The notes: a model not told the origin generated them from the sequence alone. 64,000 nt of DNA from Chryseobacterium angstadtii (GCF_001045465.1 NZ_LFND01000003.1:992001-1056000); one strand, 5' to 3'. Shown: positions 44,744 through 54,119, counted from the first letter of the stretch. Translations and numbers: made by a program.

Positions 44744-45301
44744 TTACTTTTTAGCATTTTGAGTAAAATCTTTCAGACTGGTCTTCAGATCTTTTTCATT
44801 CGCGATACTGTCAAATTGGATATTGTCAATTTTCCATCCCTGATCAGACTTAATGAACTGTACTTTGTCGGTCCATGTAATTTTCGGCGGGGACATTGTA
44901 TTTTCAAGGGCAATGGTTGCATCTGCTGAGGTTCCGGAAGGATCTATGGTAACCGACTTTACTTTATATCCGGTATATCCTTCAAATACACTTGAAAATA
45001 GATCCCCTTCAATCAGCATCGGTTTTTCATCGGGATGTGCGCTCTTTTTTACCTTTTCAATATCTGCTTCTGATGCATCAATGGCTTCTTCCAGAGTTTT
45101 TTTCAATTCCGGAGAAAACAGGCTGTCTGAAAAGGATTGATTGTATATAGATGTTTTGCGGCCGTCGTATTCCGTATAAAGCTGATTTACTTTTTGGGTA
45201 ATTTCTTTTTCTGCAGATTCGGAGGTACGGTTTTCGTTGTTTTTACAACTTACAAAGAATAATAATATACCGCTTAGGTAGAGAAATAATGGTTTAACCA
45301 T
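44744..45301 (-). CDS. Lipoprotein of DUF3828-like type
   Basis: A 185-residue lipoprotein; the lipobox FVSC gives Cys19. The mature part is helical with ITQKVNQLYTEYDG and SFSDSLFSPELKKTLEEA. It then turns beta-rich, ending DKVQFIKSDQGWKIDNIQFD, which resembles the C-terminal pattern of DUF3828/NTF2-like secreted proteins. Its function is unknown. It converges on the GG-leader peptide gene and shares the terminator region with it. Confidence 0.65.
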   Translation of the reverse strand: MVKPLFLYLSGILLFFVSCKNNENRTSESAEKEITQKVNQLYTEYDGRKTSIYNQSFSDSLFSPELKKTLEEAIDASEADIEKVKKSAHPDEKPMLIEGDLFSSVFEGYTGYKVKSVTIDPSGTSADATIALENTMSPPKITWTDKVQFIKSDQGWKIDNIQFDSIANEKDLKTSLKDFTQNAKK

Positions 45302-45381
45302 GAGTGTAATTTTTTTTCCGTTGAAGCGTCAAATCATATGCCAGATTTTTTCATATTTTAAAATAAATAGGTTAAAAATAA

Positions 45382-45416
45382 TTTGAGCATTCAATCATAA
45401 AAAATGTATACATTTG
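45382..45416 (+). promoter_or_regulatory. Promoter match overlapping the DUF421 start codon
   Basis: TTTG at 45382-45385 and TACATTTG at 45409-45416 are 23 bases apart, but the -7 box lies downstream of the ATG at 45404. Either the match is by chance or translation begins later, for example at GTG 45434. Confidence 0.4.
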
Positions 45417-45946
45417 ATTATAAAATAAGACCTGTGAATCCAATTCTTGATGTTGTAGTCCGTTCTTTGTGTGTTTATCTTTTTATGGTGATCGCCATCC
45501 GTCTTTTTGGAAAAAATCAGCTTTCCCAGCTCAATGCGGGAGATGTTGTGTTGCTTCTTCTGATTTCTAATGCGGTTCAGAATGCTATGGTAGGGCAGGA
45601 TACTTCACTGCAAGGCGGTCTTATTGCGGCGCTTGTACTTTTTGCGGCCAATTTCGTTTTAAAAAGACTGATGTTTTCTAACCGGAAGTTTGAAACATTC
45701 ATGGAAGAAGATCCCGTTATCCTGATCAGAGACGGAGTAATTGACCAGCCTGCTTTGAACAGAGTGAAGATTACCCGCGATGAACTGGAAGAAGCCATAA
45801 GGGAACATGGCGTGGAAAAAATAAATGACGTAAAACTTTCTATTCTCGAGGTAGACGGAAATATCAGTGTGGTTTCTCAGGACGAAACGCAGAAACAGAC
45901 GCATTATTCTAGAATAAAAAGAAAAAACAAACGGAAATACCATTAA
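45404..45946 (+). CDS. DUF421 membrane protein (YetF-like)
   Basis: A 180-residue protein with about three membrane helices in the first 85 residues (ILDVVVRSLCVYLFMVIAIR, DVVLLLLISNAVQNAMVG, GLIAALVLFAANFVL). A cytosolic C-terminal domain follows with EEDPVILIRDGVID and KINDVKLSILEVDGNISVV, the DUF421 signature. Its function is not known. The exact start is open because a promoter match overlaps the ATG. The GNAT gene follows after five bases and is likely co-transcribed. Confidence 0.85.
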   Translation: MYTFDYKIRPVNPILDVVVRSLCVYLFMVIAIRLFGKNQLSQLNAGDVVLLLLISNAVQNAMVGQDTSLQGGLIAALVLFAANFVLKRLMFSNRKFETFMEEDPVILIRDGVIDQPALNRVKITRDELEEAIREHGVEKINDVKLSILEVDGNISVVSQDETQKQTHYSRIKRKNKRKYH

Positions 45947-45951
45947 ATAGT

Positions 45952-46446
45952 ATGAATTACGAATTACGGGAAATGCTTCCCAGCGACGAAAAAAGGGTGC
46001 TCGAAATATTCAAGCAGGGGCTGGAAGGCGGTATAGCTACTTTTGAAACCGAAGTTCCTACTGCAGAAGCATGGAATATGGAATATTTCAACGACTGCCG
46101 GTGGGTACTTGAAAATGAAACCAGTGAAATAGTAGGATGGTGCGCTTTGAAACCGGTGAGCAAAAGGGAATGTTATAAAGGCGTGGCTGAAGTAAGCATT
46201 TATTTTGAAAATTCTTATCAGGGAAAAGGTTTAGGGTCAGTGTTGCTCAAAAAAATGATTCTCGATAGTGAAAGTCACGGATTCTGGACATTACAGGCAA
46301 GTATCTTCCCGGAAAATGAAGCGTCCATCAGATTTCATCAGAAAAACGGTTTCAGAACCATCGGAGTAAGAAAAAAAATAGGAAAGCTTAACGGGCAATG
46401 GAAAGACCTAGTGATGATGGAAAAAAGAAGCGATATAATAGAATAG
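45952..46446 (+). CDS. GNAT N-acetyltransferase (phosphinothricin acetyltransferase-like)
   Basis: A 164-residue cytosolic acetyltransferase. The acetyl-CoA binding motif is SYQGKGLGSVLLKKMI (about residues 84-99), preceded by the strand VAEVSIYFENS. ATFETEVPTAEAW near residue 25 and FPENEASIRFHQKNGFRTIG near the C-terminus are typical of the phosphinothricin/methionine-sulfoximine branch. The real substrate is unknown; related enzymes acetylate amino-acid analogues. It is the second gene of a unit with DUF421 and is followed by a family B palindrome. Confidence 0.85.
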   Translation: MNYELREMLPSDEKRVLEIFKQGLEGGIATFETEVPTAEAWNMEYFNDCRWVLENETSEIVGWCALKPVSKRECYKGVAEVSIYFENSYQGKGLGSVLLKKMILDSESHGFWTLQASIFPENEASIRFHQKNGFRTIGVRKKIGKLNGQWKDLVMMEKRSDIIE

Positions 46447-46453
46447 AGAAATT

Positions 46454-46533
46454 AGAAGTTAGATATTAGAAATTAGGATGAATCTGTGAAATATATCACT
46501 AAACTAACTTCTAGTTTCTAATATCTAACTTCT
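46454..46533. repeat. Long palindrome, family B (copy 1)
   Basis: The arms AGAAGTTAGATATTAGAAA and complement match perfectly over 19 bases, around a central spacer of about 40 bases that holds further partial copies of the arm sequence. It begins eight bases after the GNAT stop codon. A second copy lies between menB and menA. Confidence 0.8.
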
Positions 46534-46590
46534 TTTTAAATTTTGGCATCAACCTTGTTATCTCACTATCGAAATTTGAAAAAGTAGAAA

Positions 46591-46824
46591 ATGAGAAGTT
46601 TGATTAAAATCACAGGGGTAGTGACGGTCTTGTTCATGATGTCATCGTGTGTAGTGCACGATCAGCATGTGAGAAGAGTTCCGCCGGGACACGCCAAAAG
46701 AATGTATGGAGGAAGTGCAAGGTATTATGCACCGGGCCAGGTAAAAAAGAGAGTCTATTATTATGACTATGACGACAGAGGCCGCGGACACAAGCACAAA
46801 GGAAGAAAACATCACAGAGATTGA
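46591..46824 (+). CDS. Small basic lipoprotein with PPGHAK motif
   Basis: A 77-residue lipoprotein with lipobox MSSC (Cys about 20). The mature part starts VVHDQHVRRVPPGHAKRMYGG and contains APGQVKK, then a Tyr/His/Arg-rich tail. Small Bacteroidota proteins with the PPGHAKKxYG pattern are common and often carry the misleading name quinol oxidase subunit 4; nothing here supports that activity. Function unknown. It has its own terminator. Confidence 0.75.
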   Translation: MRSLIKITGVVTVLFMMSSCVVHDQHVRRVPPGHAKRMYGGSARYYAPGQVKKRVYYYDYDDRGRGHKHKGRKHHRD

Positions 46825-46833
46825 GAAAAATAA

Positions 46834-46866
46834 AAAAGCCCTGAATTATTGTTCGGGGCTTTTGAT
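46834..46866. terminator. Terminator between the small lipoprotein and DUF4286 genes
   Basis: AAAAGCCCTGAA and TTCGGGGCTTTT arms (one G-T pair) around TTATTG, between convergent genes. Confidence 0.85.
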
Positions 46867-46872
46867 TTGTAT

Positions 46873-47187
46873 TTAAAATCTGGATTTTTTGGGATTAAGG
46901 AAGGTATTGAAGATCATGACTTCCGTTCCAAATTTTTTCTCAATCCTTTCCGCAATGTTCAGCATTTCGCTTTTGATGAAATCCTCTCTGAGCTCTTCGT
47001 TATCAAAGATCAGAAGAAGATTGTAATTTTTACCTTCATCAATATAATCACTGTGTACTTCAGAAAGAATATATTTGCTGACGTCCATCAGGTTTTCCGC
47101 CAACAGAACCAGTGTTTCGTCAATATAATTTTCCCATTCTTCAATATTGTTTTTCGTGCAGTGGAAAGTTATACTCAATAAGCTCAT
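46873..47187 (-). CDS. DUF4286 family protein
   Basis: A 104-residue soluble protein. ITFHCTKNNIEEWENYIDETL at the start and FGTEVMIFNTFLNPK at the end are the conserved blocks of DUF4286, a ferredoxin-like alpha/beta fold of unknown role in Bacteroidota. It is divergent from gyrA across about 150 bases. Confidence 0.8.
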   Translation of the reverse strand: MSLLSITFHCTKNNIEEWENYIDETLVLLAENLMDVSKYILSEVHSDYIDEGKNYNLLLIFDNEELREDFIKSEMLNIAERIEKKFGTEVMIFNTFLNPKKSRF

Positions 47188-47209
47188 ATTTTATGAATTT
47201 TTAAGATTT

Positions 47210-47218
47210 TGTGGATAA
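47210..47218 (-). other. DnaA-box match upstream of gyrA
   Basis: TGTGGATAA, the exact complement of TTATCCACA, lies in the DUF4286-gyrA gap about 120 bases before the gyrA start. A single match can be chance. Confidence 0.3.
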
Positions 47219-47335
47219 ATTCTAACGCAAAAATCGGTAAAAATTTCGTAAATTAGCCCGTTAATAAAAATTGGAAATAAATAATTTTCAGACGCACAGC
47301 TAAAGGTCTGACTGTCATTATAATAAAATTTGTTT

Positions 47336-49921
47336 ATGCAAAAAGAAGGAGAAAGACTGATTCCTATCAACATTGTTGATGAAATGAAATCGTCTTATAT
47401 CGATTATTCGATGTCGGTTATCGTTTCAAGAGCGTTACCAGACGTAAGAGACGGCCTGAAACCCGTTCATAGAAGAGTACTTTACGGTATGTATGGATTA
47501 GGGGTTTTTTCTAATAGAAAATATTTAAAATCTGCAAGAATTGTTGGGGATGTTTTGGGTAAATATCACCCGCACGGAGATTCCTCAGTATATGATGCAA
47601 TGGTAAGAATGGCCCAGGAATGGAGCTTACGTTATCCTCAGGTAGACGGGCAGGGTAACTTCGGTTCTATGGATGGAGATCCGCCTGCAGCAATGCGTTA
47701 TACCGAGGCAAGACTTAAAAAAATCTCTGACGAGGTTCTTTCGGATCTGGATAAGGAAACCGTTGATTTTCAGAATAACTTCGACGACAGCTTGCAGGAG
47801 CCTACCGTATTGCCTACAAAAGTTCCTAATCTACTGGTAAACGGTACTTCGGGGATTGCCGTAGGGATGGCCACCAATATGGCACCGCACAACCTTTCTG
47901 AGTCTATAGATGCCATCTGTGCTTATATAGATAACAGAGAAATAACAATTGATGAGTTGATGCACCACATCACGGCACCGGATTTCCCTACAGGAGGTAT
48001 TATCTATGGTTATGACGGGGTGAGAGATGCTTTCCATACAGGAAGAGGAAGAGTAGTATTAAGAGCAAAAGTGAATTTCGAGGAAATCGGAAACAGAAAT
48101 GCTATTATTGTTACAGAAGTTCCTTATCAGGTCAATAAAGCGGATATGATTGCCAGAACAGCGGAGCTTATCAAAGACGATAAAATTGGTGGTATTCATG
48201 AGATCAGAGACGAATCGGACAGAAATGGTCTGCGTGTTGTTTATGAGCTTAAAAATGATGCCATTCCAAATGTTGTCCTAAACCTGCTTTATAAATATAC
48301 AGCACTTCAGACGTCTTTCAGTGTCAATAACATTGCTCTGGTAAAAGGAAGACCGGAACAGCTGAATTTAAAAGATATCATCCATCACTTTGTAGAGCAC
48401 AGACATGAAGTGATTGTGAGAAGAACTCAGTATGAGCTTAAAAAAGCAAAAGAAAGAGCTCATATCCTTGAAGGTTTCATGAAGGTAATCGGAACGCAGG
48501 ATTCTCTGGACAGAGCCATTTCTATTATCCGTCACAGTGCCAACCCTCAGGCTGCAAAAGAAGGCTTGATTGAAGCATTTGAACTTTCGGATATTCAGGC
48601 TCAGGCTATTCTTGACTTGAGATTGGCACGTCTTACCGGAATGGAACTTGATAAGATCCGTGACGAATACGATGCGATCATGAAAGAAATCCTTAACTTG
48701 GAAGATATTCTGGCTAATGAAAGCAGAAGATTTGAGATCATCAAAGATGAATTGCTTGAAATTAAAGAAAAATACGGTGACGAAAGAAGAACGGCAATCG
48801 ATTACTCCGGAGGAGAGATGTCTATTGAAGATATCATCCCGAATGAGGCGGTAGTTCTTACGATTTCTCACGCAGGATATGTGAAGAGAACTTCACTTTC
48901 CGAATATAAAATTCAGAGCAGAGGAGGGGTAGGAAACAGAGCGGCAACTACCAGGGATGAAGATTTCCTTGAGTATATTGTTTCTGCAACCAATCACCAA
49001 TATATGCTGTTCTTTACAGAAAAAGGAAGATGTTACTGGCTGAGGGTATTTGAAATTCCTGAAGGTTCAAAAACATCCAAAGGAAGAGCTGTACAAAACC
49101 TGATCAATATTGAACAGGACGATAAGATCAAAGCTTATATCAGAACCAACAACCTGAAGGATGCCGAGTATGTCAACCAAATGAGTGTAGTGATGGTTAC
49201 CAAGAACGGTACCATCAAGAAAACATCTCTTGAAGCGTATTCAAGACCGAGAGTAAATGGGGTGAATGCTATTGAAATCAGAGATAATGACCAGTTGTTG
49301 GGTGCTTACCTTACCAACGGAAATTCTCAGATTATGATCGCTACCAAAAACGGTAAATGTATCCGTTTCCCGGAAGAGAAAGTAAGAGAAGTAGGAAGAG
49401 GTTCTATCGGGGTTCGCGGGATCAGCATGGAAGATGATGATGAAGCAATTGGTATGATTGTTGTGAATGATGTAGACAAAGAAACAGTTCTTGTCGTTTC
49501 TGAAAAGGGATATGGCAAGAGAACTGCTGTTGAAGATTACAGAATTACCAATAGAGGTGGAAAAGGTGTTATCACCCTTAACATTACCGAAAAAACAGGA
49601 AATCTTATCGCTATCCAGAATGTAACAGATGAAGACGGATTGATGATTATCAATAAGTCCGGTGTTGCTATCAGAATGAATATGGATGAGATGAGAGTGA
49701 TGGGAAGAAATACTCAGGGAGTAAGAATGATCAATCTGAAGAAAAATGACGAAATTGCTGCTATTGCAAAAGTAGAAATGGATAAAGATGTGGAAGAGGA
49801 TTCTGAGGAAATAGAAGAAGGAGCAGAAACTGTTGCCGATAACCAGGAAAACCAAACAGAGCCTCAGGCTGAAAATGAAAATACAGCCGGGGAAAATGAG
49901 AATTCTGATTCAGAAGAATAA
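47336..49921 (+). CDS. gyrA: DNA gyrase subunit A
   Basis: The 861-residue breakage-reunion subunit of gyrase. The catalytic tyrosine is Tyr122 (AAMRYTEAR). The quinolone-resistance region reads [10 protein letters not shown] with Ser83 and Asp87, the residues of susceptible enzymes, in the same numbering as E. coli. The GyrA box position, residues 527-533, reads QSRGGVG instead of the canonical QRRGGKG, while a second RGGKG lies at 740-744. The C-terminus is a long acidic tail. The ATG at 47336 is preferred to an in-frame TTG two codons upstream. A TPR gene follows after 27 bases. Confidence 0.97.
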   Translation: MQKEGERLIPINIVDEMKSSYIDYSMSVIVSRALPDVRDGLKPVHRRVLYGMYGLGVFSNRKYLKSARIVGDVLGKYHPHGDSSVYDAMVRMAQEWSLRYPQVDGQGNFGSMDGDPPAAMRYTEARLKKISDEVLSDLDKETVDFQNNFDDSLQEPTVLPTKVPNLLVNGTSGIAVGMATNMAPHNLSESIDAICAYIDNREITIDELMHHITAPDFPTGGIIYGYDGVRDAFHTGRGRVVLRAKVNFEEIGNRNAIIVTEVPYQVNKADMIARTAELIKDDKIGGIHEIRDESDRNGLRVVYELKNDAIPNVVLNLLYKYTALQTSFSVNNIALVKGRPEQLNLKDIIHHFVEHRHEVIVRRTQYELKKAKERAHILEGFMKVIGTQDSLDRAISIIRHSANPQAAKEGLIEAFELSDIQAQAILDLRLARLTGMELDKIRDEYDAIMKEILNLEDILANESRRFEIIKDELLEIKEKYGDERRTAIDYSGGEMSIEDIIPNEAVVLTISHAGYVKRTSLSEYKIQSRGGVGNRAATTRDEDFLEYIVSATNHQYMLFFTEKGRCYWLRVFEIPEGSKTSKGRAVQNLINIEQDDKIKAYIRTNNLKDAEYVNQMSVVMVTKNGTIKKTSLEAYSRPRVNGVNAIEIRDNDQLLGAYLTNGNSQIMIATKNGKCIRFPEEKVREVGRGSIGVRGISMEDDDEAIGMIVVNDVDKETVLVVSEKGYGKRTAVEDYRITNRGGKGVITLNITEKTGNLIAIQNVTDEDGLMIINKSGVAIRMNMDEMRVMGRNTQGVRMINLKKNDEIAAIAKVEMDKDVEEDSEEIEEGAETVADNQENQTEPQAENENTAGENENSDSEE

Positions 49922-49948
49922 ATGTACAATTAATATAATATAGTTATT

Positions 49949-50983
49949 ATGAAGAAACTCATTTTAGGAATGGCCATCGTAGCTTCTGCCTTTGTTTTCG
50001 GACAAAAAGGGGAGAAAGGCGATGTGAATGCCAAGCTCCAGGAAGCCAATAAAGCAGCAATGGATGCATACAATGCAAAAAACTATGCTGTAGCTGCACC
50101 TAAGTTTTTAGAAGTGTACAACTTATTAAAAACCAATGGTCAGGATGACAAGATATACATGTATTATGCGGGATTAAGCTATGCTTTGGGAAATAACAAC
50201 GATGAGTCCATTAAAATATATACGGATCTCGTTAATTCCGGATTTACAGGAGTTCAGACGACTTATACTGCAAAAGAAAAGAAATCGGGACAGGTAGTGA
50301 ATTTAGATAAAGCTACATGGGATTTGATGAAGAAAAATTCAGACTATTCAGATTTCAAAACAGAGCAAACACCAAGTGTAGAGCCTGAATTGTATGAAAC
50401 ATTAACAACCCTGCTTCTTAATGCAAAAAAACCTAATGACGCTTTAGTAATCATTGAAAAAGGATTGGCAAAATATCCAAACAATGTTAAACTGAAAGAT
50501 GCTCAGGGTACGGCTTATTATGATTCCGGAAATACGGAAAAATTCATTGGTGCATTGAAAGAGCAGCTGGCTAAAAATCCTAATGATGCTACCAACTGGT
50601 ACAATCTTGGGGTTATGCAATCTAAAAACCCTGCCACAGTAGAGGATGCCATTGCTTCATTCAAAAAAGCGCTTGAAGTAAAGCCTGATTTTGATAATGC
50701 TCACCAGAATATCGTTTACACAATCGTTGGTGACGACTCTAAAATAGTAGAGCAGATCAACGCGACAAGAAAAGAGAAGCCGGATGAAGCCAGCAAACTT
50801 ATTGATGCGAGAAGAGAAAGATTCACGAAAGCTCTTCCATACGCTGAAGCATGGTACAAAGCATCACCGGAAAGCCTTGATGCCATTTCTACATTAAAGG
50901 ATATCTACATTGTTACAAAAAATATAGATAAAGTTAAAGAACTAAAAGCTAAAGAAGCTGAGCTTAAAGCAAAAGCCAAATAG
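49949..50983 (+). CDS. Exported TPR protein downstream of gyrA
   Basis: A 344-residue protein with a signal peptide (about 1-18, ending FVFGQK). It carries tetratricopeptide-like repeats: AMDAYNAKNYAVAAPKFLEVY near residue 35, LYETLTTLLLNAKKPNDALVI near 150 and WYNLGVMQSKNPATVEDAIA near 215. A Lys/Glu/Ala-rich helix ends it. It probably acts as a periplasmic scaffold; partners are unknown. It sits 27 bases after gyrA and ends with a strong terminator, so it likely shares gyrA transcription. Confidence 0.8.
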   Translation: MKKLILGMAIVASAFVFGQKGEKGDVNAKLQEANKAAMDAYNAKNYAVAAPKFLEVYNLLKTNGQDDKIYMYYAGLSYALGNNNDESIKIYTDLVNSGFTGVQTTYTAKEKKSGQVVNLDKATWDLMKKNSDYSDFKTEQTPSVEPELYETLTTLLLNAKKPNDALVIIEKGLAKYPNNVKLKDAQGTAYYDSGNTEKFIGALKEQLAKNPNDATNWYNLGVMQSKNPATVEDAIASFKKALEVKPDFDNAHQNIVYTIVGDDSKIVEQINATRKEKPDEASKLIDARRERFTKALPYAEAWYKASPESLDAISTLKDIYIVTKNIDKVKELKAKEAELKAKAK

Positions 50984-51006
50984 ATTGTCTTTAATTGAAT
51001 AATAAA

Positions 51007-51042
51007 AAAAACCGGAACAGAAATGTTCCGGTTTTTTTTATA
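51007..51042. terminator. Terminator after the TPR gene
   Basis: A perfect AAAACCGGAACA/TGTTCCGGTTTT stem with GAAA loop, A-rich before and T-rich after; it can serve both convergent genes. Confidence 0.92.
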
Positions 51043-51091
51043 AGATCATCAAAGGTTAGGAAAATCGAGTATTGATTCTGCCGGAAATATT

Positions 51092-51616
51092 TTATTTCGT
51101 TTTTTCTTTCAGAGCATTGATGAGCATATCGATCGATTCATATCGTTTGACGTTGTATTTTTCACATACAATATCTACATTTCCTTTTCTCCAGTATCCT
51201 TCAGGGCAAACAACCATCAGTTTATTGGTTCTGGCATAAAGTCCCAGCTCCAGTAAGCTTATCGGGCTTTGCGATTGAGGGGTAAAGTACATGATGATAA
51301 GATCTGATTTTTCTAAGGCCTCCAGCTCCCATTCTACCTGTTTTCTGAAATTGGGTTCTGTGCTGACGGGTTTCCAGTCCTTATTCCAGTCATCCCGTCT
51401 CGGATTAAATAATATAATATTCTTTTCAGATAACTCTTTGGTAACTCTGGCTTGCCAGTCTTCAGCATTGCCCATATCAATGCTGCCGCCCAGGAATATT
51501 TTTAATCTTTTATCTTCAGCAGGCAAGGGTGCCGGAGATTTTATAACCGTTACTTTTTGAGCAGATACACTCAATGATAATAAGATAAGTGCTAATGATA
51601 GAATAATTGGTCTCAT
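51092..51616 (-). CDS. Exported nucleoside 2-deoxyribosyltransferase-like protein
   Basis: A 174-residue protein with a clear signal peptide (residues 1-20, ending VSAQK). The rest resembles nucleoside 2-deoxyribosyltransferases: IFLGGSIDMGNAEDWQ, ILFNPRRDDWN, and WELEALEKSDLIIMYF followed by SPISLLELGLYA, where the glutamate would be the catalytic nucleophile. Enzymes of this fold normally work in the cytosol on nucleosides, so export is unusual. The ATG at 51616 is used; a TTG one codon upstream is less likely. Confidence 0.75.
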   Translation of the reverse strand: MRPIILSLALILLSLSVSAQKVTVIKSPAPLPAEDKRLKIFLGGSIDMGNAEDWQARVTKELSEKNIILFNPRRDDWNKDWKPVSTEPNFRKQVEWELEALEKSDLIIMYFTPQSQSPISLLELGLYARTNKLMVVCPEGYWRKGNVDIVCEKYNVKRYESIDMLINALKEKTK

Positions 51617-51778
51617 CAATTTTTTAGTTTAAAAAATACTACACATTCTTCCCTCGAAATTAGAAAAAATATTCCATACCATTCTTTTAATTCTAGTCCT
51701 AAATTTTAAACAAAAATATCACCGATATCTGCCGGTTATTATCATCAAAAATCAATATTAAAATTCTCCGTAATTCCG

Positions 51779-51786
51779 TATCTTTG
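51779..51786 (+). promoter_or_regulatory. -7 element of menB
   Basis: TATCTTTG 17 bases before the ATG at 51804; the -33 element is unclear. Confidence 0.55.
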
Positions 51787-51803
51787 AGAAAAATTTTTAC
51801 AAT

Positions 51804-52640
51804 ATGATTGAGTGGAAAACCGTCAAAGAATACGAAGATATTACCTATAAAAAATGTAATGGTGTAGCAAGAATTGCTTTCAACAGACCGGAACTTCGAA
51901 ATGCTTTCCGTCCAAAAACTACCTCCGAATTATACGATGCTTTTTACGATGCCTCTGAAGACTCTTCAATAGGCGTTGTTTTGCTTTCAGGGGAAGGGCC
52001 AAGTCCGAAGGATGGAGGATGGGCATTCTGCAGTGGAGGAGATCAGAAGGCAAGAGGACATCAGGGGTATGTTGGAGAAGATGGAAGACACCGTTTAAAT
52101 ATCCTGGAAGTTCAGCGTTTGATCCGTTTTATGCCAAAGGTAGTTATCGCAGTGGTTCCCGGTTGGGCAGTAGGTGGAGGACACTCGCTTCATGTTGTGT
52201 GTGATCTTACTTTAGCGAGTAAAGAACATGCTATCTTTAAACAGACGGATGCTGACGTTACAAGTTTTGACGGAGGTTACGGATCTGCTTACCTGGCAAA
52301 AATGGTAGGCCAGAAAAAAGCCCGTGAAATATTCTTTTTAGGAAGAAATTATTCTGCTCAGGAAGCAATGGATATGGGAATGGTGAATGCTGTGATTCCT
52401 CACGCAGAATTAGAAGATACAGCGTATGAATGGGCGCAGGAAATTTTAGCCAAATCTCCACTGTCTATCAGAATGCTGAAATTTGCCATGAACCTTACGG
52501 ACGACGGAATGGTGGGGCAGCAGGTATTTGCCGGCGAAGCGACCCGTTTGGCTTATATGACGGAAGAAGCTCAGGAAGGAAGAAATGCATTCCTTGAAAA
52601 AAGAAAACCGGATTTCGGAGAAAATCAGTGGATATCTTAA
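51804..52640 (+). CDS. menB: 1,4-dihydroxy-2-naphthoyl-CoA synthase
   Basis: A 278-residue crotonase-fold enzyme that closes the naphthoquinone ring in menaquinone synthesis. The signature blocks are present: RIAFNRPELRNAFRPKT, AFCSGGDQKARGH (the oxyanion-hole loop with bicarbonate or acid role), VPGWAVGGGHSLHVVCDLT, and KQTDADVTSFDGGYGSAYLA with the active-site Asp/Ser. Length and order match MenB. menA follows after a family B palindrome, so the pathway genes are neighbours but possibly separate transcripts. Confidence 0.96.
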   Translation: MIEWKTVKEYEDITYKKCNGVARIAFNRPELRNAFRPKTTSELYDAFYDASEDSSIGVVLLSGEGPSPKDGGWAFCSGGDQKARGHQGYVGEDGRHRLNILEVQRLIRFMPKVVIAVVPGWAVGGGHSLHVVCDLTLASKEHAIFKQTDADVTSFDGGYGSAYLAKMVGQKKAREIFFLGRNYSAQEAMDMGMVNAVIPHAELEDTAYEWAQEILAKSPLSIRMLKFAMNLTDDGMVGQQVFAGEATRLAYMTEEAQEGRNAFLEKRKPDFGENQWIS

Positions 52641-52644
52641 AATA

Positions 52645-52722
52645 AGAAGTTAGAGGTTAGAAATTAGATACTAGACTTATGCGTTTTCTTATCTAATTTC
52701 TAGCTTCTAATATCTAACATCT
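52645..52722. repeat. Long palindrome, family B (copy 2)
   Basis: The arms are AGAAGTTAGAGGTTAGAAA-type and a complement with a few mismatches around a spacer of about 17 bases. The arm sequence is closely related to the palindrome at 46454-46533. It begins four bases after the menB stop codon and ends eight before menA. Confidence 0.75.
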
Positions 52723-52730
52723 CAATATTT

Positions 52731-53660
52731 ATGTCAGATTGGATAAAAGCCGCTAGGCTAAGAACTTTACCGCTTTCATTAAGCGGAATTATTATGGGTG
52801 CTTTCATTGCAAAATGGAGGCTTTACCGTGAAGGCGGAACCTGGGACTGGAGAATTTTTGCTCTTGCTCTTTTGGTTACGCTGTTGTATCAGGTTTTATC
52901 AAACTATGCCAATGATTATGGTGATGGCGTGAAAGGAACTGATGCCAAAAGAATCAACGAAGCAGAATCAAGGGCGGTAGCTTCAGGAAAGATCACGGCT
53001 CAGCAAATGAAAAATGCGGTTATTCTTTTCTCGGTGTTGTCATTTGTGGCAACAATTGCTCTTTTATACATTGCTTTTTTCCCTGATTTCATGAAAGAAT
53101 TCTATACTTTCATAGGATTGGGTATTGCCTGTATTTTAGCGGCAATAGGATATACGGTAGGAAAAAAACCGTACGGATACATGGGATTGGGAGATCTTTT
53201 TGTATTTGTATTCTTCGGATTGGTATCGGTATGCGGAAGTTATTTCCTGTTTACAAAGACTTTCAGCTGGGATATGCTGCTTCCGGGAACAGCCATCGGT
53301 ATGATGAGTATGGCGGTTTTGAATCTTAATAACATGAGAGACATTGAAAGCGACAGACTTTCCGGTAAAAAGAGTTTAGCCCTGAGAATAGGCTTTAAAA
53401 ATGCAATGATTTATGAAATGGTGCTGTTACAGCTTCCATTAATCTTAATTCTTGTATTTCTGGGGGTAAATGGTTTTATACAAACTCAGAACTATTATGT
53501 ATTTATCGTAATGATTCTGTTACTACCTTTAATGAAGCTGAGAAGAAATATTATGGTGGTGAAAGAACCGAAAGAACTGGATCAATATCTGAAACAGGTC
53601 GGAATTATGACTTTCATGATGGCAGTTCTTACAGCTTTTGGACTCAATTTTTTTAACTAA
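52731..53660 (+). CDS. menA: 1,4-dihydroxy-2-naphthoate polyprenyltransferase
   Basis: A 309-residue UbiA-family membrane enzyme with about eight helices that attaches the prenyl tail in menaquinone synthesis. The N-terminal WIKAARLRTLPLSLSGIIMG and first Asp motif NYANDYGDGVKGTDAKR are those of MenA. The second motif is NNMRDIESDRLSGKKSLALR. It is clearly different from the UbiA protein at 24.5 kb. An SRPBCC gene follows after 12 bases. Confidence 0.94.
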   Translation: MSDWIKAARLRTLPLSLSGIIMGAFIAKWRLYREGGTWDWRIFALALLVTLLYQVLSNYANDYGDGVKGTDAKRINEAESRAVASGKITAQQMKNAVILFSVLSFVATIALLYIAFFPDFMKEFYTFIGLGIACILAAIGYTVGKKPYGYMGLGDLFVFVFFGLVSVCGSYFLFTKTFSWDMLLPGTAIGMMSMAVLNLNNMRDIESDRLSGKKSLALRIGFKNAMIYEMVLLQLPLILILVFLGVNGFIQTQNYYVFIVMILLLPLMKLRRNIMVVKEPKELDQYLKQVGIMTFMMAVLTAFGLNFFN

Positions 53661-53672
53661 AATAATACGATT

Positions 53673-54119
53673 ATGAGTACTGATATTTTTGTTGAAGCTC
53701 AGATGCTGATCAGAAAACCGGTTTCGGATGTTTTTGAGGCATTTATCAATCCTGAAATAACCACGCAGTTCTGGTTTACAAAATCTACAGGAAAACTGGA
53801 AGTGGGTAAAACCTTAACCTGGGAATGGGAAATGTATGGCGTAAAGTCTGATGTCAAGGTTCACGATATTGTTCCAAACCAGCTGATCAAAACAGAATGG
53901 GGCGATCCGGCAGTACAGGTGGATTATGAATTTAAAGAAATGGAAAAAGGGACGCTTGTGGTCATTAAGAGCTATGGCTTTGCTCAGTCGGGTGAAGCGC
54001 TGCTGAGAACGGTTAATGATAATACAGGTGGTTTTACGACTGTTTTGGACGGTTGTAAAGCGTATCTTGAGCATGGAATTAAGCTCAACTTAATTGAGGA
54101 TAAATTTCCACAAAAATAG
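53673..54119 (+). CDS. SRPBCC/AHSA1-like domain protein
   Basis: A 148-residue soluble protein with the START/Bet v1-like fold: FVEAQMLIRKPVSDVFEAFI at the start, FWFTKSTGKLEVGKTLTWEW in the middle and GGFTTVLDGCKAYLEHGI in the closing helix, all typical of AHSA1-type proteins. These bind hydrophobic ligands or assist proteins; the ligand here is unknown. It lies between menA and a small membrane protein, probably in one transcript. Confidence 0.82.
   Translation: MSTDIFVEAQMLIRKPVSDVFEAFINPEITTQFWFTKSTGKLEVGKTLTWEWEMYGVKSDVKVHDIVPNQLIKTEWGDPAVQVDYEFKEMEKGTLVVIKSYGFAQSGEALLRTVNDNTGGFTTVLDGCKAYLEHGIKLNLIEDKFPQK

Noticed and set aside
49241..49855. A 204-codon minus-strand frame across gyrA
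   Set aside because: It is a shadow of the well-supported gyrA frame; no motif or promoter supports it.
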